64,000 nucleotides of DNA, taken from the NCBI RefSeq assembly GCF_001447155.2, contig NZ_CP014754.1, positions 496,001 to 560,000 of the forward strand, read 5' to 3'. Position 1 is the first letter of the stretch. Every line of letters starts with the position of its first letter. Below the pieces are notes generated by a model. That model had not been told where the DNA came from, ran no database searches, and saw nothing but the letters and a program-made list of their open reading frames with translations. Of the stretch, positions 38,023 through 46,820 are shown piece by piece. This DNA comes from Marinobacter sp. LQ44 (GTDB taxonomy: Bacteria; Pseudomonadota; Gammaproteobacteria; Pseudomonadales; Oleiphilaceae). Position numbers and translations under genes: made by a program.

Positions 38023-39924
38023 TTACCGGAGGTTGATGATGGTCTGGGTGACCGCATCAGAGGTTTCAATGGTCTTGGCGTTAGCCTGGTAATTGCGCTG
38101 GGCAATGATCAGGTTCACCAGCTCTGCGGAGAGGTCCACATTGGACTCTTCCACCGAGCTTGCCTTAATGGAACCCAGGGTACCGGTATCCGGCGCGCCG
38201 ATAATCGGCTGGCCGGATTCAAAGGTTTCCACCCAGGTAGTCTCACCCACCGGCGACAGCCCGTTGGTGTTGTTGAATGAGGCCAATGCTACCTGCCCTA
38301 GGGATTTGGATTGCCCGTTGGTATATCGTGCAAAGATCACACCCTGATCAGACACGTCCAGGCCAGACAAACGGCCGGTGCTGTAGCCGTTCTGGCGCTG
38401 GTCGTTGACACCAAACGCAGCGCCATATTGGGTGGTGTTCCCAAGATCTACGACAAAGGCGGACGTCGTTGGCGGCTCCGGAATGGGAGTAACCACTTCC
38501 TCGCCGGCCAATGGTGGGCCGTCTGCACCATTCGGCTCTCCGTTCGGGTCCTTCGGAACCCAGTCGGTAACCACAATCTCACCGTTCGGGTCACCGTTGA
38601 TGGACTGCAAGGTGCCGTCTTCGTTGAAGCGCGCAGTGTACGGAGAAGTATCTGTACCGGCCACGAGCTCACCATCAATCTGAAGGTAGACCGACCATTC
38701 ACTGACACCCACGCCGTTACCCGGCGAAGGATTCTTGACGAAGAACTGGGTCAGTTCGTGGGAATTACCCAGGCTGTCAAAAATGGTGGTTGAGGTAGCA
38801 TGGTTGTAGGTTCTCTGATCCAGGGGATTGAAGGAATTGGTAATCCGCAGGTCGCCACCTGCAAAGGCATCGGCAATCTCGCTGCTCGCACCAGCCGGAA
38901 GAATGTCCTGAACCGTGCGATCAGACTGAATGTTCACATCACCCTGGAACACCTCAAGAGGCTGGTTGACCCCCGCATCGGTGCTGGCAAAACTGATACC
39001 CACATCAGAGCCTCGGTTATCAATAATCCGGATGTCGCTTCCACCATCAACCAGGGAGGCAGACAGGCTTGTGGCGCTAGAGGCGTTGATAGCGTCTACC
39101 AGCCCCTGCAATGAACTGACCCCGCTGAGTGAGATAGGCACATTCTGGCCGTCCAGCTCTATCCGGAATTCAGTATCGCCGGCCGCTAATGCATCTTCCA
39201 GATCAGTAATCGAGAATTCCTGGCCCAGGCTGACCGCCGTGGTGGCAGAGGCAGACAGACCACGCTGCTGGTTGATGATGCCCGCCGCATCCCGTGCGGA
39301 GGTGCCAGCGGGAATAGTGATGTCTGGCGAGTTGGTACCATCCGAGTAGGCAACACGGAACACATCATCTACGGTGATATCCCCCATAGACACCGCCTGG
39401 AAATCCACCACTCGGCTCTCCAGCACAGATTGCCGGGAATCCAGGTTCAGATCGGATCGCAAATTGGTGGTACGGCGTGGCGCCAGGTTGTCGGTTTCAA
39501 TCTGAAGATCACCCCGAATACCAGACAGGTTGCCGTCGTTATCTGCAGTAAAACCCTGAACCCGCATGTTCTGGTTATTGGTCACAAAACCGTCTTTATC
39601 GATTCCAAACTGGCCAGCCCGAGAGTAGCGGATCTCGCCATTGTTATTCAGGATAAAGAAACCATCACCACTGATGGCCATGTCCAGGCCATTATCGGTA
39701 AAGCTGATGTTGCCCTGGCCAAAGGACTGCTTGACGTCCTGAACGCGCACACCATCACCGATCGGGTTAGTGCCGCCACTCAGAAAGCCGCTGGCGTACA
39801 AATCACCGAACTGTACCTTGCTGCCTTTGAAGCCCACCGTGCTGGCGTTGGCAATGTTGTTGCCGGTGACATCCAGATCGACCGAAGCTGCCCGAAGGCC
39901 GCTCAAACCTGTATTAAATGCCAT
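38023..39924 (-). CDS. flgE: Flagellar hook protein FlgE, long form
   Basis: A 633-residue hook subunit, much longer than the enterobacterial protein (402). The N terminus GLSGLRAASVDLDVTGNNIA and STVGFKGSKVQFGDLY and the C-terminal VEESNVDLSAELVNLIIAQR are conserved. The extra length is in the surface-exposed middle (about 180-430), which contains FlgE-D2-like segments ending in NSFNPLDQRTYNHATSTTIF. Large hooks are found in Pseudomonas-like polar flagella. Confidence 0.95.
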   Translation of the reverse strand: MAFNTGLSGLRAASVDLDVTGNNIANASTVGFKGSKVQFGDLYASGFLSGGTNPIGDGVRVQDVKQSFGQGNISFTDNGLDMAISGDGFFILNNNGEIRYSRAGQFGIDKDGFVTNNQNMRVQGFTADNDGNLSGIRGDLQIETDNLAPRRTTNLRSDLNLDSRQSVLESRVVDFQAVSMGDITVDDVFRVAYSDGTNSPDITIPAGTSARDAAGIINQQRGLSASATTAVSLGQEFSITDLEDALAAGDTEFRIELDGQNVPISLSGVSSLQGLVDAINASSATSLSASLVDGGSDIRIIDNRGSDVGISFASTDAGVNQPLEVFQGDVNIQSDRTVQDILPAGASSEIADAFAGGDLRITNSFNPLDQRTYNHATSTTIFDSLGNSHELTQFFVKNPSPGNGVGVSEWSVYLQIDGELVAGTDTSPYTARFNEDGTLQSINGDPNGEIVVTDWVPKDPNGEPNGADGPPLAGEEVVTPIPEPPTTSAFVVDLGNTTQYGAAFGVNDQRQNGYSTGRLSGLDVSDQGVIFARYTNGQSKSLGQVALASFNNTNGLSPVGETTWVETFESGQPIIGAPDTGTLGSIKASSVEESNVDLSAELVNLIIAQRNYQANAKTIETSDAVTQTIINLR

Positions 39925-39952
39925 GACTTATACCTCCTGGTCTGACACCGGA

Positions 39953-40630
39953 TCAGTTAATTTGTTTGACGTCGGACAGGGCAATGGAACCCATACCGGC
40001 AAGATTGAGGGTAATGGAACCGCCCTTACCCAGGGACACACTGTCCACATTGGCGCTAACCATGGTGCCGAGCTGTTCAGGACCGGACGGATAAGAGCCC
40101 TGCGCGACAATCTGGTACGGTCCAGGCGGCAAAGGATTGCCGTTGCCGTCCTCGCCATCCCAACGGAACGACACCACACCGGCCTGGCTACTGCCCATAT
40201 CAATCTGGCGAACCAGCTCACCACTCTGGTTCATTACCGACAAGCGCAGCCCACCGGTAGATGCTGGCACTTCGATGGTTCCGGTAATCTCGCCATCATT
40301 ACCCAAAATTCCCACATTGGAAGGAGCAAGAACGGTCTTGCCAACCATTGCAGACGCCTGCAGCGCCTGGCTGGAACGGAACTGTCCGGCCACATCCTCA
40401 ACGGTACTCGACAGGTTCTGCATTTCTTCCAGAGAGCTGAACTGCGCCAGCTGAGCGATGAAATCACCGTTGTCCTGAGGGTCAAGCGGGTTCTGGTTCT
40501 TCAACTGGGCAAGCATCAGCTCCATGAAAGCATCTTTGCCAAGCTCGCTGCCGCCACGGGCTTTGTCGTCCTGCTTGATCTGATACTGGCTCAGTACGTC
40601 TGAGGCCGATGCGGAATTCACTGCACTCAT
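39953..40630 (-). CDS. flgD: Hook assembly scaffold FlgD
   Basis: A 225-residue hook-capping protein needed to polymerise FlgE. GKDAFMELMLAQLKNQNPLDP, DNGDFIAQLAQFSSLEEMQN and the FlgD Ig-like domain (FRWDGEDGNGNPLPPG) are typical. It is 28 bp upstream of flgE and 17 bp downstream of flgC. Confidence 0.95.
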   Translation of the reverse strand: MSAVNSASASDVLSQYQIKQDDKARGGSELGKDAFMELMLAQLKNQNPLDPQDNGDFIAQLAQFSSLEEMQNLSSTVEDVAGQFRSSQALQASAMVGKTVLAPSNVGILGNDGEITGTIEVPASTGGLRLSVMNQSGELVRQIDMGSSQAGVVSFRWDGEDGNGNPLPPGPYQIVAQGSYPSGPEQLGTMVSANVDSVSLGKGGSITLNLAGMGSIALSDVKQIN

Positions 40631-40647
40631 GACTCACTCCTCACTAT

Positions 40648-41100
40648 TTACTGCTGACCCAGCGTCAGGATTCGTTGCATCATGGACTTGGCAGTGTTCA
40701 TGACGTCCACATTCATCTGGAAGCTGCGGGAGGAAGACATCATGTCTGCCATTTCCTCAACCACATTCACATTCGGGTAGAACACGTAACCGTCTTCATT
40801 GGCAGCGGGATGGTTGGGCTCGTAGCGCATCTGCAACTCTGCATCGCTCTCCAGGATTCCCTCAACCCGTACACCGGCACCGGGGCCGTCGTCCAGGCTG
40901 GTGCCGAAGCCCTGCTGTTGATCCGGGTTCAGCATGGCCTGCTGAATGGCGGCGAAGACTGGTTTGCGTGCCCTGTAAGCATTCTCGGTGCTGGAACTGG
41001 CAGTCTCGGCGTTCGCAATGTTGGAAGCCGTGGTATTCAGCCGCAGGGATTGTGCGGTCATGCCGGAACCGGCGATGTCAAAAATGTTGCCCAGTGACAT
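40648..41100 (-). CDS. flgC: Flagellar proximal rod protein FlgC
   Basis: A 150-residue rod subunit. SLGNIFDIAGSGMTAQSLRL and NTTASNIANAETASS at the start and NVNVVEEMADMMSSSRSFQM near the end match FlgC. Length is close to E. coli FlgC (134) plus a short insertion. Confidence 0.95.
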   Translation of the reverse strand: MSLGNIFDIAGSGMTAQSLRLNTTASNIANAETASSSTENAYRARKPVFAAIQQAMLNPDQQQGFGTSLDDGPGAGVRVEGILESDAELQMRYEPNHPAANEDGYVFYPNVNVVEEMADMMSSSRSFQMNVDVMNTAKSMMQRILTLGQQ

Positions 41101-41132
41101 GGCAATCTCCTCAAATCGTAAATGACTGCGGC

Positions 41133-41531
41133 TTACTCACCCTTCAGGGCTTTGGTCAATCCGGAAAACTTGCTGCTCAGAAACTGGAAGCTGGCCTGAT
41201 AGTCCATGGCATTGCGCATGAAGCGGCTCTGCTCTTCCTGGGCATCCACGGTATTACCATCGACAGACGGCTGGTGCGGATTGCGGTAAAGCAACTCGCC
41301 GTCACTGCCGGGGCTGGAGGTGTCCATGTGGCCTTGGTGAGTGGTCGCCATTTGCAGACCACTGACCGACTCCTGGGCTTTCTGCATCATCGCCCTGAAA
41401 TCGATATCCCGTGCCTTGTAGCCCGGGGTATCGGCATTGGCCAGGTTGTTGGCGAGTACTTCCGCACGCTGCACCCGGGCCTGAAGTGCGTGCTCGTGAA
41501 TACCCAATGCCTTATCAAATGTAATTGCCAT
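41133..41531 (-). CDS. flgB: Flagellar proximal rod protein FlgB
   Basis: A 132-residue rod subunit, first gene of flgBCDE. MAITFDKALGIHEHALQAR and AEVLANNLANADTPGYKARD match FlgB. ATG 41531 has GGAGG nine bases upstream. The frame is open further upstream but crosses the promoter. Confidence 0.95.
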   Translation of the reverse strand: MAITFDKALGIHEHALQARVQRAEVLANNLANADTPGYKARDIDFRAMMQKAQESVSGLQMATTHQGHMDTSSPGSDGELLYRNPHQPSVDGNTVDAQEEQSRFMRNAMDYQASFQFLSSKFSGLTKALKGE

Positions 41532-41603
41532 GACTGCCTCCGGAATTCTGCACCGGCACCGCTTGAACGGCGGCTTGCCGGATTTGCGTTCTGGAAGAGT
41601 CAA

Positions 41604-41619
41604 AGCAAAGGTGGTGCCA
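41604..41619 (-). promoter_or_regulatory. Sigma54 (RpoN) promoter of flgBCDE
   Basis: On the minus strand TGGCACCACCTTTGCT has the -24 GG and -12 GC doublets ten bases apart and matches TGGCAC-N5-TTGC fully. It lies about 73 bp before the flgB start. Control by RpoN with an NtrC-type activator such as FleQ is expected from Pseudomonas. Confidence 0.8.
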
Positions 41620-41703
41620 GTTTTCGAGAGTGCTTGGGCGCCAGGGCTTCTGGAGGGATGCGATCAGATTTTGAGCGGCAACGGAGAAGGGTTCAGAGCA
41701 AAG

Positions 41704-41743
41704 GCGGCAAACCATTTCCCTTGGCGGTTAAACGGTTTGCCGC
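41704..41743. repeat. 10-bp inverted repeat upstream of the flgB promoter
   Basis: GCGGCAAACC (41704-41713) and GGTTTGCCGC (41734-41743) are perfect complements separated by 20 bases. The repeat lies 23-62 bp past the nitroreductase stop and about 85-125 bp upstream of the RpoN promoter, where an enhancer-binding protein usually docks. No T-run follows, so a terminator role is less likely. Confidence 0.5.
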
Positions 41744-41765
41744 TATCAAAACATCAGCGGGAAGC

Positions 41766-42341
41766 TCACCAACTTTCCTGGCGCCCGGGCCCACGCCATA
41801 CCTTTACAAAATCCCCGGTAGCCGGGCGTGGCACTGAAGGTTTCTCAACCGACACCGTACCGGTATACAGGAAGCCGACGACCGTTTCCCCGGGCTCTAA
41901 ACCCAACCCTTCAAGCACATCGGGATGGTAGGCCACCCCCCCGGTGCGCCACATCACGCCGAAACCAGCATCTTGTAGGGCAAGGCCGAGAAAGCTCATG
42001 CCCGATGCGGCAGACATAAGCTGTTCGACCTCCGGCACTTTCGGGTGGGATTTGGGCGTTGCGATTCCTACGATCACCATCGGTGCCCGCAGCGGCGCCC
42101 GCCGGGCTTTCTCGATTTCCTGCTCACTGGCGCTATCAGGACATGCCTTGGCGAACAGGTCTCCCAGGGCCTGCCGGGCATCCCCTTCCACCACAAGATA
42201 GCGCCATGGCCTCAGTAAGGCATGGTCCGGTGCCCTGGCGGCACACTGAAGGGCCACATCAACTATACTCCGCGGCGGTGCCGGGTCTTCTAATCGTGGT
42301 TCGGATGCTCTTTCGAGTAAAAATCGGGTTACAGACGTCAT
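41766..42341 (-). CDS. YdjA-like nitroreductase family protein
   Basis: A 191-residue flavoprotein of the single-domain nitroreductase group. RASEPRLEDPAPPRSIVDVAL, ARAPDHALLRPWRYLVVEG (FMN contact) and LALQDAGFGVMWRTGG are YdjA-like. The substrate is unknown. It has its own unit between flgB and the divergent cyclase gene. Confidence 0.88.
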   Translation of the reverse strand: MTSVTRFLLERASEPRLEDPAPPRSIVDVALQCAARAPDHALLRPWRYLVVEGDARQALGDLFAKACPDSASEQEIEKARRAPLRAPMVIVGIATPKSHPKVPEVEQLMSAASGMSFLGLALQDAGFGVMWRTGGVAYHPDVLEGLGLEPGETVVGFLYTGTVSVEKPSVPRPATGDFVKVWRGPGRQESW

Positions 42342-42492
42342 ACTGGCTCACAGTCAAGATGGCTGTATCTGTTGCCCTAAGGGCAAAGATGCCTCAGCGA
42401 ATTGTGGGTTATACGTAATACTGTTAACCTTTAGTAGTAACTACACATAGAAAAATAACCACCAACAACGATAACGTGTTCGGCGGCATACA

Positions 42493-42567
42493 ATGAGTGA
42501 CCAACAAGCTTTTCGCAACTGCAGGGCCCTGTATTCCTGCCACCGGGAAGACTCGGTTCTGACATGA
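42493..42567 (+). CDS. Possible 24-aa upstream ORF of the cyclase gene
   Basis: ATG 42493 opens a frame MSDQQAFRNCRALYSCHRED that ends at TGA 42565-42567, overlapping the cyclase ATG as ATGA. Only a weak GGCGG precedes it. If translated it would couple to the cyclase, whose own ribosome site (GGGAAG) is 14 bases from its start. Chance occurrence is possible. Confidence 0.25.
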   Translation: MSDQQAFRNCRALYSCHREDSVLT

Positions 42568-44003
42568 TGAGCGCACAGGCCGATTTGCGCAATGTCGCCA
42601 GCAGCGCGGGTAAGCTCGCTTCCGCGGACATCCACGACCACACCGTGGCCATTCCGCCCATGCCGGATTACAACGGCCGAATCATCGCCTACACCGCAAC
42701 GGCCGCGATTATTGTCGCCGGAATCCTCCAGGGCGTGTTTCAGCAATGGTTGCTGTGGTTTGTGGCCGGCGCACTTACCTGGCCGCACATCGCCCATTTG
42801 CTGACCAGGCGTACGTTTCTTCGCCGCTCACCACGAATCCGGCAGAAGATGCTGTTTCTCGACTGCGTTATTGGTGGCACCTTCATCGGCCTTATCGGCC
42901 TGATTGCCATTCCCTCGGTGTCCATATTGTTAATGCTGATGTTCAGTTGCCTGATTGTGGGCGGTATCCGCCAGTGGCTGTTCGGCACCGTACTCATGCT
43001 CGCCTCACTTGCGGCGTCTGCAGCTACCTTTGGCGTTGCCGACAGCCTGCAATCGCCACTGCTGACCAGCATCCTGGCCCTGGCCTCTACCGGCGTCTAT
43101 ATTTGCGTAACCGCCTACTATTCCCACCAGCAGGCCCGCACGCTACTGCTGGCAAAAACCCAGATCCAGAACCAGCGCGAACAGTCCATCGCACTCTCCC
43201 ACAAGCTATCCAAATACCTGTCCCCGCAGGTCTGGCAATCCATTTTTACCGGCGAGCGTGACGTTCGCCTGGAAACCCAGCGCAAAAAACTGGCCGTGTT
43301 CTTCTCCGACATCAAGGGCTTCACCGAACTGTCTGAAGAAATGGAACCCGAAGCCCTGACCGAACTGCTCAATCACTACTTCAATGAAATGTCAGAAGTC
43401 GCTCTCCGATACGGTGGCACCATCGACAAATTCGTTGGCGATTCCATCATGATCTTCTTTGGCGACCCGACCAGCCGCGGCCAGCGAGAAGATGCTTTCG
43501 CCTGTGTGTCGATGGCCATCGACATGCGCAAGCATATGAAGATCATGCGCCAGAAATGGCGAAGCCAGGGTATCAAAACCCCGCTTGAGATCCGTATGGG
43601 TATCAGCACCGGATACACCACGGTGGGCAACTTCGGCGCCGAAAACCGGATGGACTACACCATTATCGGCAAGGAGGTGAACCTGGCCAGCCGGCTGGAA
43701 AGCCTCGCAGAACCTGGCGAGATTCTGGTGTCCTACGAGACCTTCTCTCTGATCAAAGATCGCATCATGTGCCGGGACAAAGGCGAGATCACCGTGAAGG
43801 GCTTCGGCAAGCCGGTGCCCATTTACGAAGTGGTGGACTTCCGCCGGGACATGGGCCCGAACCGTAGCTTCCTCGAGCATGAACACAGCGGCTTTGCCAT
43901 GTACCTGGACTCCGACAAGATCACCGAAAGGGAACGCAGAGACGTACTCGCCGCCCTGGAAGACGCAGCCGACCGGCTGCGTCAGGAAGACGACGCCGAC
44001 TAA
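42564..44003 (+). CDS. cyaB: MASE2-domain class III adenylate cyclase (CyaB-like)
   Basis: A 479-residue membrane cyclase. Hydrophobic helices fill residues about 38-190 (MASE2), then a linker with LSHKLSKYLSPQVWQSIFTG leads into the catalytic domain (about 235-430): VFFSDIKGFTELSEEMEPE with the first metal Asp, GTIDKFVGDSIMIFFGDP with the second, and MDYTIIGKEVNLASRLES. The layout matches CyaB of Pseudomonas aeruginosa, which supplies cAMP to Vfr. No enterobacterial class I cyclase is nearby. Its TAA directly abuts the queF stop codon with no gap. Confidence 0.9.
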   Translation: MMSAQADLRNVASSAGKLASADIHDHTVAIPPMPDYNGRIIAYTATAAIIVAGILQGVFQQWLLWFVAGALTWPHIAHLLTRRTFLRRSPRIRQKMLFLDCVIGGTFIGLIGLIAIPSVSILLMLMFSCLIVGGIRQWLFGTVLMLASLAASAATFGVADSLQSPLLTSILALASTGVYICVTAYYSHQQARTLLLAKTQIQNQREQSIALSHKLSKYLSPQVWQSIFTGERDVRLETQRKKLAVFFSDIKGFTELSEEMEPEALTELLNHYFNEMSEVALRYGGTIDKFVGDSIMIFFGDPTSRGQREDAFACVSMAIDMRKHMKIMRQKWRSQGIKTPLEIRMGISTGYTTVGNFGAENRMDYTIIGKEVNLASRLESLAEPGEILVSYETFSLIKDRIMCRDKGEITVKGFGKPVPIYEVVDFRRDMGPNRSFLEHEHSGFAMYLDSDKITERERRDVLAALEDAADRLRQEDDAD

Positions 44004-44822
44004 CTACTGCCGGACCAACCTCGGTCCGGCATCACCCTCTGCACGGGTACTGCGCCACGGGTTGATATCCAGCCCTCCACGCCGCATGTACCGGGCACAA
44101 ACCATCAATTCCGTTGGCTGGCACCGGGCCATCAAATCCGTAAACACGGTTTCCACACAGTGCTCATGGAAATCCTGCTTCTGGCGGAAGCTGACCACGT
44201 AACGCAGCAAACCCGCACGGTCTATCTTCGGGCCGGTATAACGAACGAACACGCTGGCCCAGTCAGGCTGACCAGTGACCGGGCAATTGCTTTTCAGCAG
44301 GTGGGAACACAGCTGCTCGCTGACCACTTCCTCGCCTGCGCTGAGTGAATCTGCCGAGTATTCGTAAACCACATCGTCTACCGGCTCGTCATCAATCAGC
44401 TCATAGCCCTGCGGCCGACCTTCCGCAGGCGCGGATTCGTCGACACTGAACAGCCGCACAGTCACGGCGGCACCACAGGCACTGGACAAGTCTGCGGTAA
44501 TGGTCTCGGCAACCTGATCCGCCGATGAGAACACCGCCTGGTTCAGGGAATTCAGGTAGAGCTTCAGGGATTTGCTTTCGATAATCGACGGCGACGCCGC
44601 CGGAAAACGGATCTCCCCCCAGGCAACTGCTGGCACGCCGCCCGGGCGCAACCAGGATATCTCCCACGCCTGCCAGAGGTCCTCACCAAACCATGGCCAG
44701 CGGCCATCCTCCAGCCCGATACGGCGGCGGTTTTCCTCACGGGCAACCGGGAACAACAGGGACGGATCGTACTGATCCGGATAGTCGCTGGACTTACCCA
44801 GCGGCGCATTGTGCAAAGCCAT
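44004..44822 (-). CDS. queF: NADPH-dependent 7-cyano-7-deazaguanine reductase QueF
   Basis: A 272-residue two-domain (tunnelling-fold) nitrile reductase that makes preQ1 for queuosine. ESKSLKLYLNSLNQAVF is the substrate motif, and LLKSNCPVTGQPDWASVFVRY has the catalytic Cys and the following Asp. Length equals E. coli QueF (282) within ten residues. Convergent with the cyclase with no intergenic space. Confidence 0.96.
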   Translation of the reverse strand: MALHNAPLGKSSDYPDQYDPSLLFPVAREENRRRIGLEDGRWPWFGEDLWQAWEISWLRPGGVPAVAWGEIRFPAASPSIIESKSLKLYLNSLNQAVFSSADQVAETITADLSSACGAAVTVRLFSVDESAPAEGRPQGYELIDDEPVDDVVYEYSADSLSAGEEVVSEQLCSHLLKSNCPVTGQPDWASVFVRYTGPKIDRAGLLRYVVSFRQKQDFHEHCVETVFTDLMARCQPTELMVCARYMRRGGLDINPWRSTRAEGDAGPRLVRQ

Positions 44823-44840
44823 AGTTTTTCCTGAAACCTG

Positions 44841-45614
44841 TCAGTGGCGGATACCCTTGCCCCGGGCAAGCATACGCAGTGCAATGGTCGCCAAAAGGAC
44901 AATGAAAACCAGAATCATACCAAGGGAGACGAACGGATTAACGTCTGAAACACCCAGTATGCCGAAGCGGAAACCATTCACCATATAGAGTATAGGGTTG
45001 GCCATCGACACGCCCTGCCAGAACCCCGGCAACATATCGATGCTGTAGAACACCCCACCAAGGTACGTCAGCGGTGTCAGCACAAACGTGGGCACAATGG
45101 AAATATCATCAAACTTGGTGGCCAGCATGGCATTGATAAAGCCCCCCAGGGAAAACAACGCCGATGTCAGGAATACCGTCATTACCACCATGGGCAGGCT
45201 GTGAATCGATAACCGGGTAAAAGCAAGAGACAGCAAGGTAACCACCAGGCCAATACTCAGCCCCCGGGCCATACCGCCCGCAACGTAACCGGCCAGGATA
45301 GTCCAGTTGGGAACCGGCGACACCAGAAGCTCCTCAATGCTGCGCTGAAACTTCATGGAAAAAAACGATGACACCACGTTGGCGTAGGAGTTGGTGATCA
45401 CCGCCATCATGATCAGCCCCGGCACAATGAACTGCATATAGTCGAACCCGCCCATTTCACCAATGCGCGAGCCGATCAGGTTGCCGAAGATAATAAAATA
45501 CAGCGTCATGGTGACCGCAGGCGGCAACAGAGTCTGGGGCCATATCCGGGTAAACCGGCGAATCTCCCGAAGTACAATGGTACAGAACGCGGTCCACAAA
45601 GCATGCAAGGTCAC
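44841..45614 (-). CDS. ABC-2 type exporter permease (YadH-like)
   Basis: A 257-residue membrane protein with six predicted helices, starting LWTAFCTIVLREIRRFTRIW. The PGLIMMAVITNSYANVVSSF and FQRSIEELLVSPV segments are the ABC-2 membrane signature. It pairs with the ATPase encoded just upstream, whose stop it overlaps by four bases. E. coli YadGH is the nearest named relative; the exported substrate is unknown. Confidence 0.9.
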   Translation of the reverse strand: MTLHALWTAFCTIVLREIRRFTRIWPQTLLPPAVTMTLYFIIFGNLIGSRIGEMGGFDYMQFIVPGLIMMAVITNSYANVVSSFFSMKFQRSIEELLVSPVPNWTILAGYVAGGMARGLSIGLVVTLLSLAFTRLSIHSLPMVVMTVFLTSALFSLGGFINAMLATKFDDISIVPTFVLTPLTYLGGVFYSIDMLPGFWQGVSMANPILYMVNGFRFGILGVSDVNPFVSLGMILVFIVLLATIALRMLARGKGIRH

Positions 45615-46561
45615 GCCGTCACCTCCGCCTGCCGGTTGGTCTCACGGGCGTTATCTTCCACCATGCGCACGAACAACTCTTCCAGCCGGTTGGCTTTGGT
45701 GCGCATGCTGATTACCTTGATGCCCTGCTTTTCCAGCTCAACAAAGAGGGCGTTCAGGCCCTGCCCTTTGGCCACCTCGGCCTCCAGTGCCCCGTCGTCG
45801 TTGAGTTCGCAAGAAAAGCCTTCGAGCTCCGGGGCGGCATCAACGGGCTGCTCGAGATCCAGCACGAATGTTTCCACACTCAGCTGTTTAAGCAGCTCGC
45901 GCTTGCTGGTGTGCCGGATAATCTCCCCGTGGTCAATGATCGCAATATTGCGGCAAAGCGCCTCGGCTTCTTCAAGATAATGAGTGGTCAGAATGATCGT
46001 GGTGCCCTGGCGGTTCATTTCTTCCAGGAACTGCCACATAGAACGGCGCAGTTCGATATCAACGCCGGCGGTGGGCTCATCGAGAATCAGCAGGCGTGGT
46101 TCATGCACCAGCGCACGGGCAATCATCAGCCGCCGCTTCATACCGCCAGACAGCATCCGCGACGGGGTGTCTCGCTTGTCCCACAAGCCCAGTTTCCGGA
46201 GGTACTTCTCCGCCGAGATCCTGGCCTGCTTGAGTGGAATGCCGTAGTAACCGGCCTGAGTGGTGACTATGTCGAAGACCTTTTCAAACTGGTTGAAATT
46301 GAACTCCTGTGGCACCACGCCAAGGTTCAGCTTCGCGGCGGACAGTTCGGTATCGATGTCATGGCCGAACACCTTCACCCGCCCACCGGATTTGTTCACC
46401 AACGAAGACACAATGCCCAGGGTGGTGGATTTTCCAGCACCATTCGGGCCCAAAAGTGCGAAAAAATCGCCTTCCTGTACCTGAAGATCAATCCCCTTAA
46501 GCGCCTGAAAGCCACTGCTGTAGCTTTTGACCAGCCCTTCAATTTCCAATGCGTAGGTCAT
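45611..46561 (-). CDS. ABC transporter ATP-binding protein (YadG-like)
   Basis: A 316-residue ATPase. Walker A GPNGAGKST is near residue 39, the ABC signature LSGGMKRRLMIARAL near 140 and Walker B LLILDEPTAGVD near 160; a C-terminal extension follows (about 230-316). ATG 46561 is preferred because MTYALEIEGLVKSY aligns with relatives. An 11-G tract lies 88 bp upstream. It heads a two-gene operon with the permease. Confidence 0.93.
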   Translation of the reverse strand: MTYALEIEGLVKSYSSGFQALKGIDLQVQEGDFFALLGPNGAGKSTTLGIVSSLVNKSGGRVKVFGHDIDTELSAAKLNLGVVPQEFNFNQFEKVFDIVTTQAGYYGIPLKQARISAEKYLRKLGLWDKRDTPSRMLSGGMKRRLMIARALVHEPRLLILDEPTAGVDIELRRSMWQFLEEMNRQGTTIILTTHYLEEAEALCRNIAIIDHGEIIRHTSKRELLKQLSVETFVLDLEQPVDAAPELEGFSCELNDDGALEAEVAKGQGLNALFVELEKQGIKVISMRTKANRLEELFVRMVEDNARETNRQAEVTA

Positions 46562-46648
46562 AACCAAACCGTTATCTGAGAGGAACGTGTGCCGAAACCG
46601 GCAAATAGGTAGAGAGCTAGGTGATTGTGGCGATCTGACGAAAATCAA

Positions 46649-46659
46649 GGGGGGGGGGG
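46649..46659. repeat. 11-G homopolymer between divergent genes
   Basis: Eleven consecutive G residues on the plus strand lie 88 bp before the ABC ATPase start (minus strand) and 162 bp before the lipoprotein start (plus strand). Tracts this long slip during replication and can vary promoter spacing or leader length; no effect is shown here. Confidence 0.9.
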
Positions 46660-46820
46660 TGAGCACAACCAGGCAGACCACCGGCAAACGCAGAAACTGC
46701 GACAGGTTTCCCGATATACCTCGGCCGCCCTCCCTATAATGCTGTTACAACAACTTACAAAAAGCCTGACACCCGGCACCGGATGCGCCAGGCCAACGCG
46801 AAGGGATTGTACGACACACT

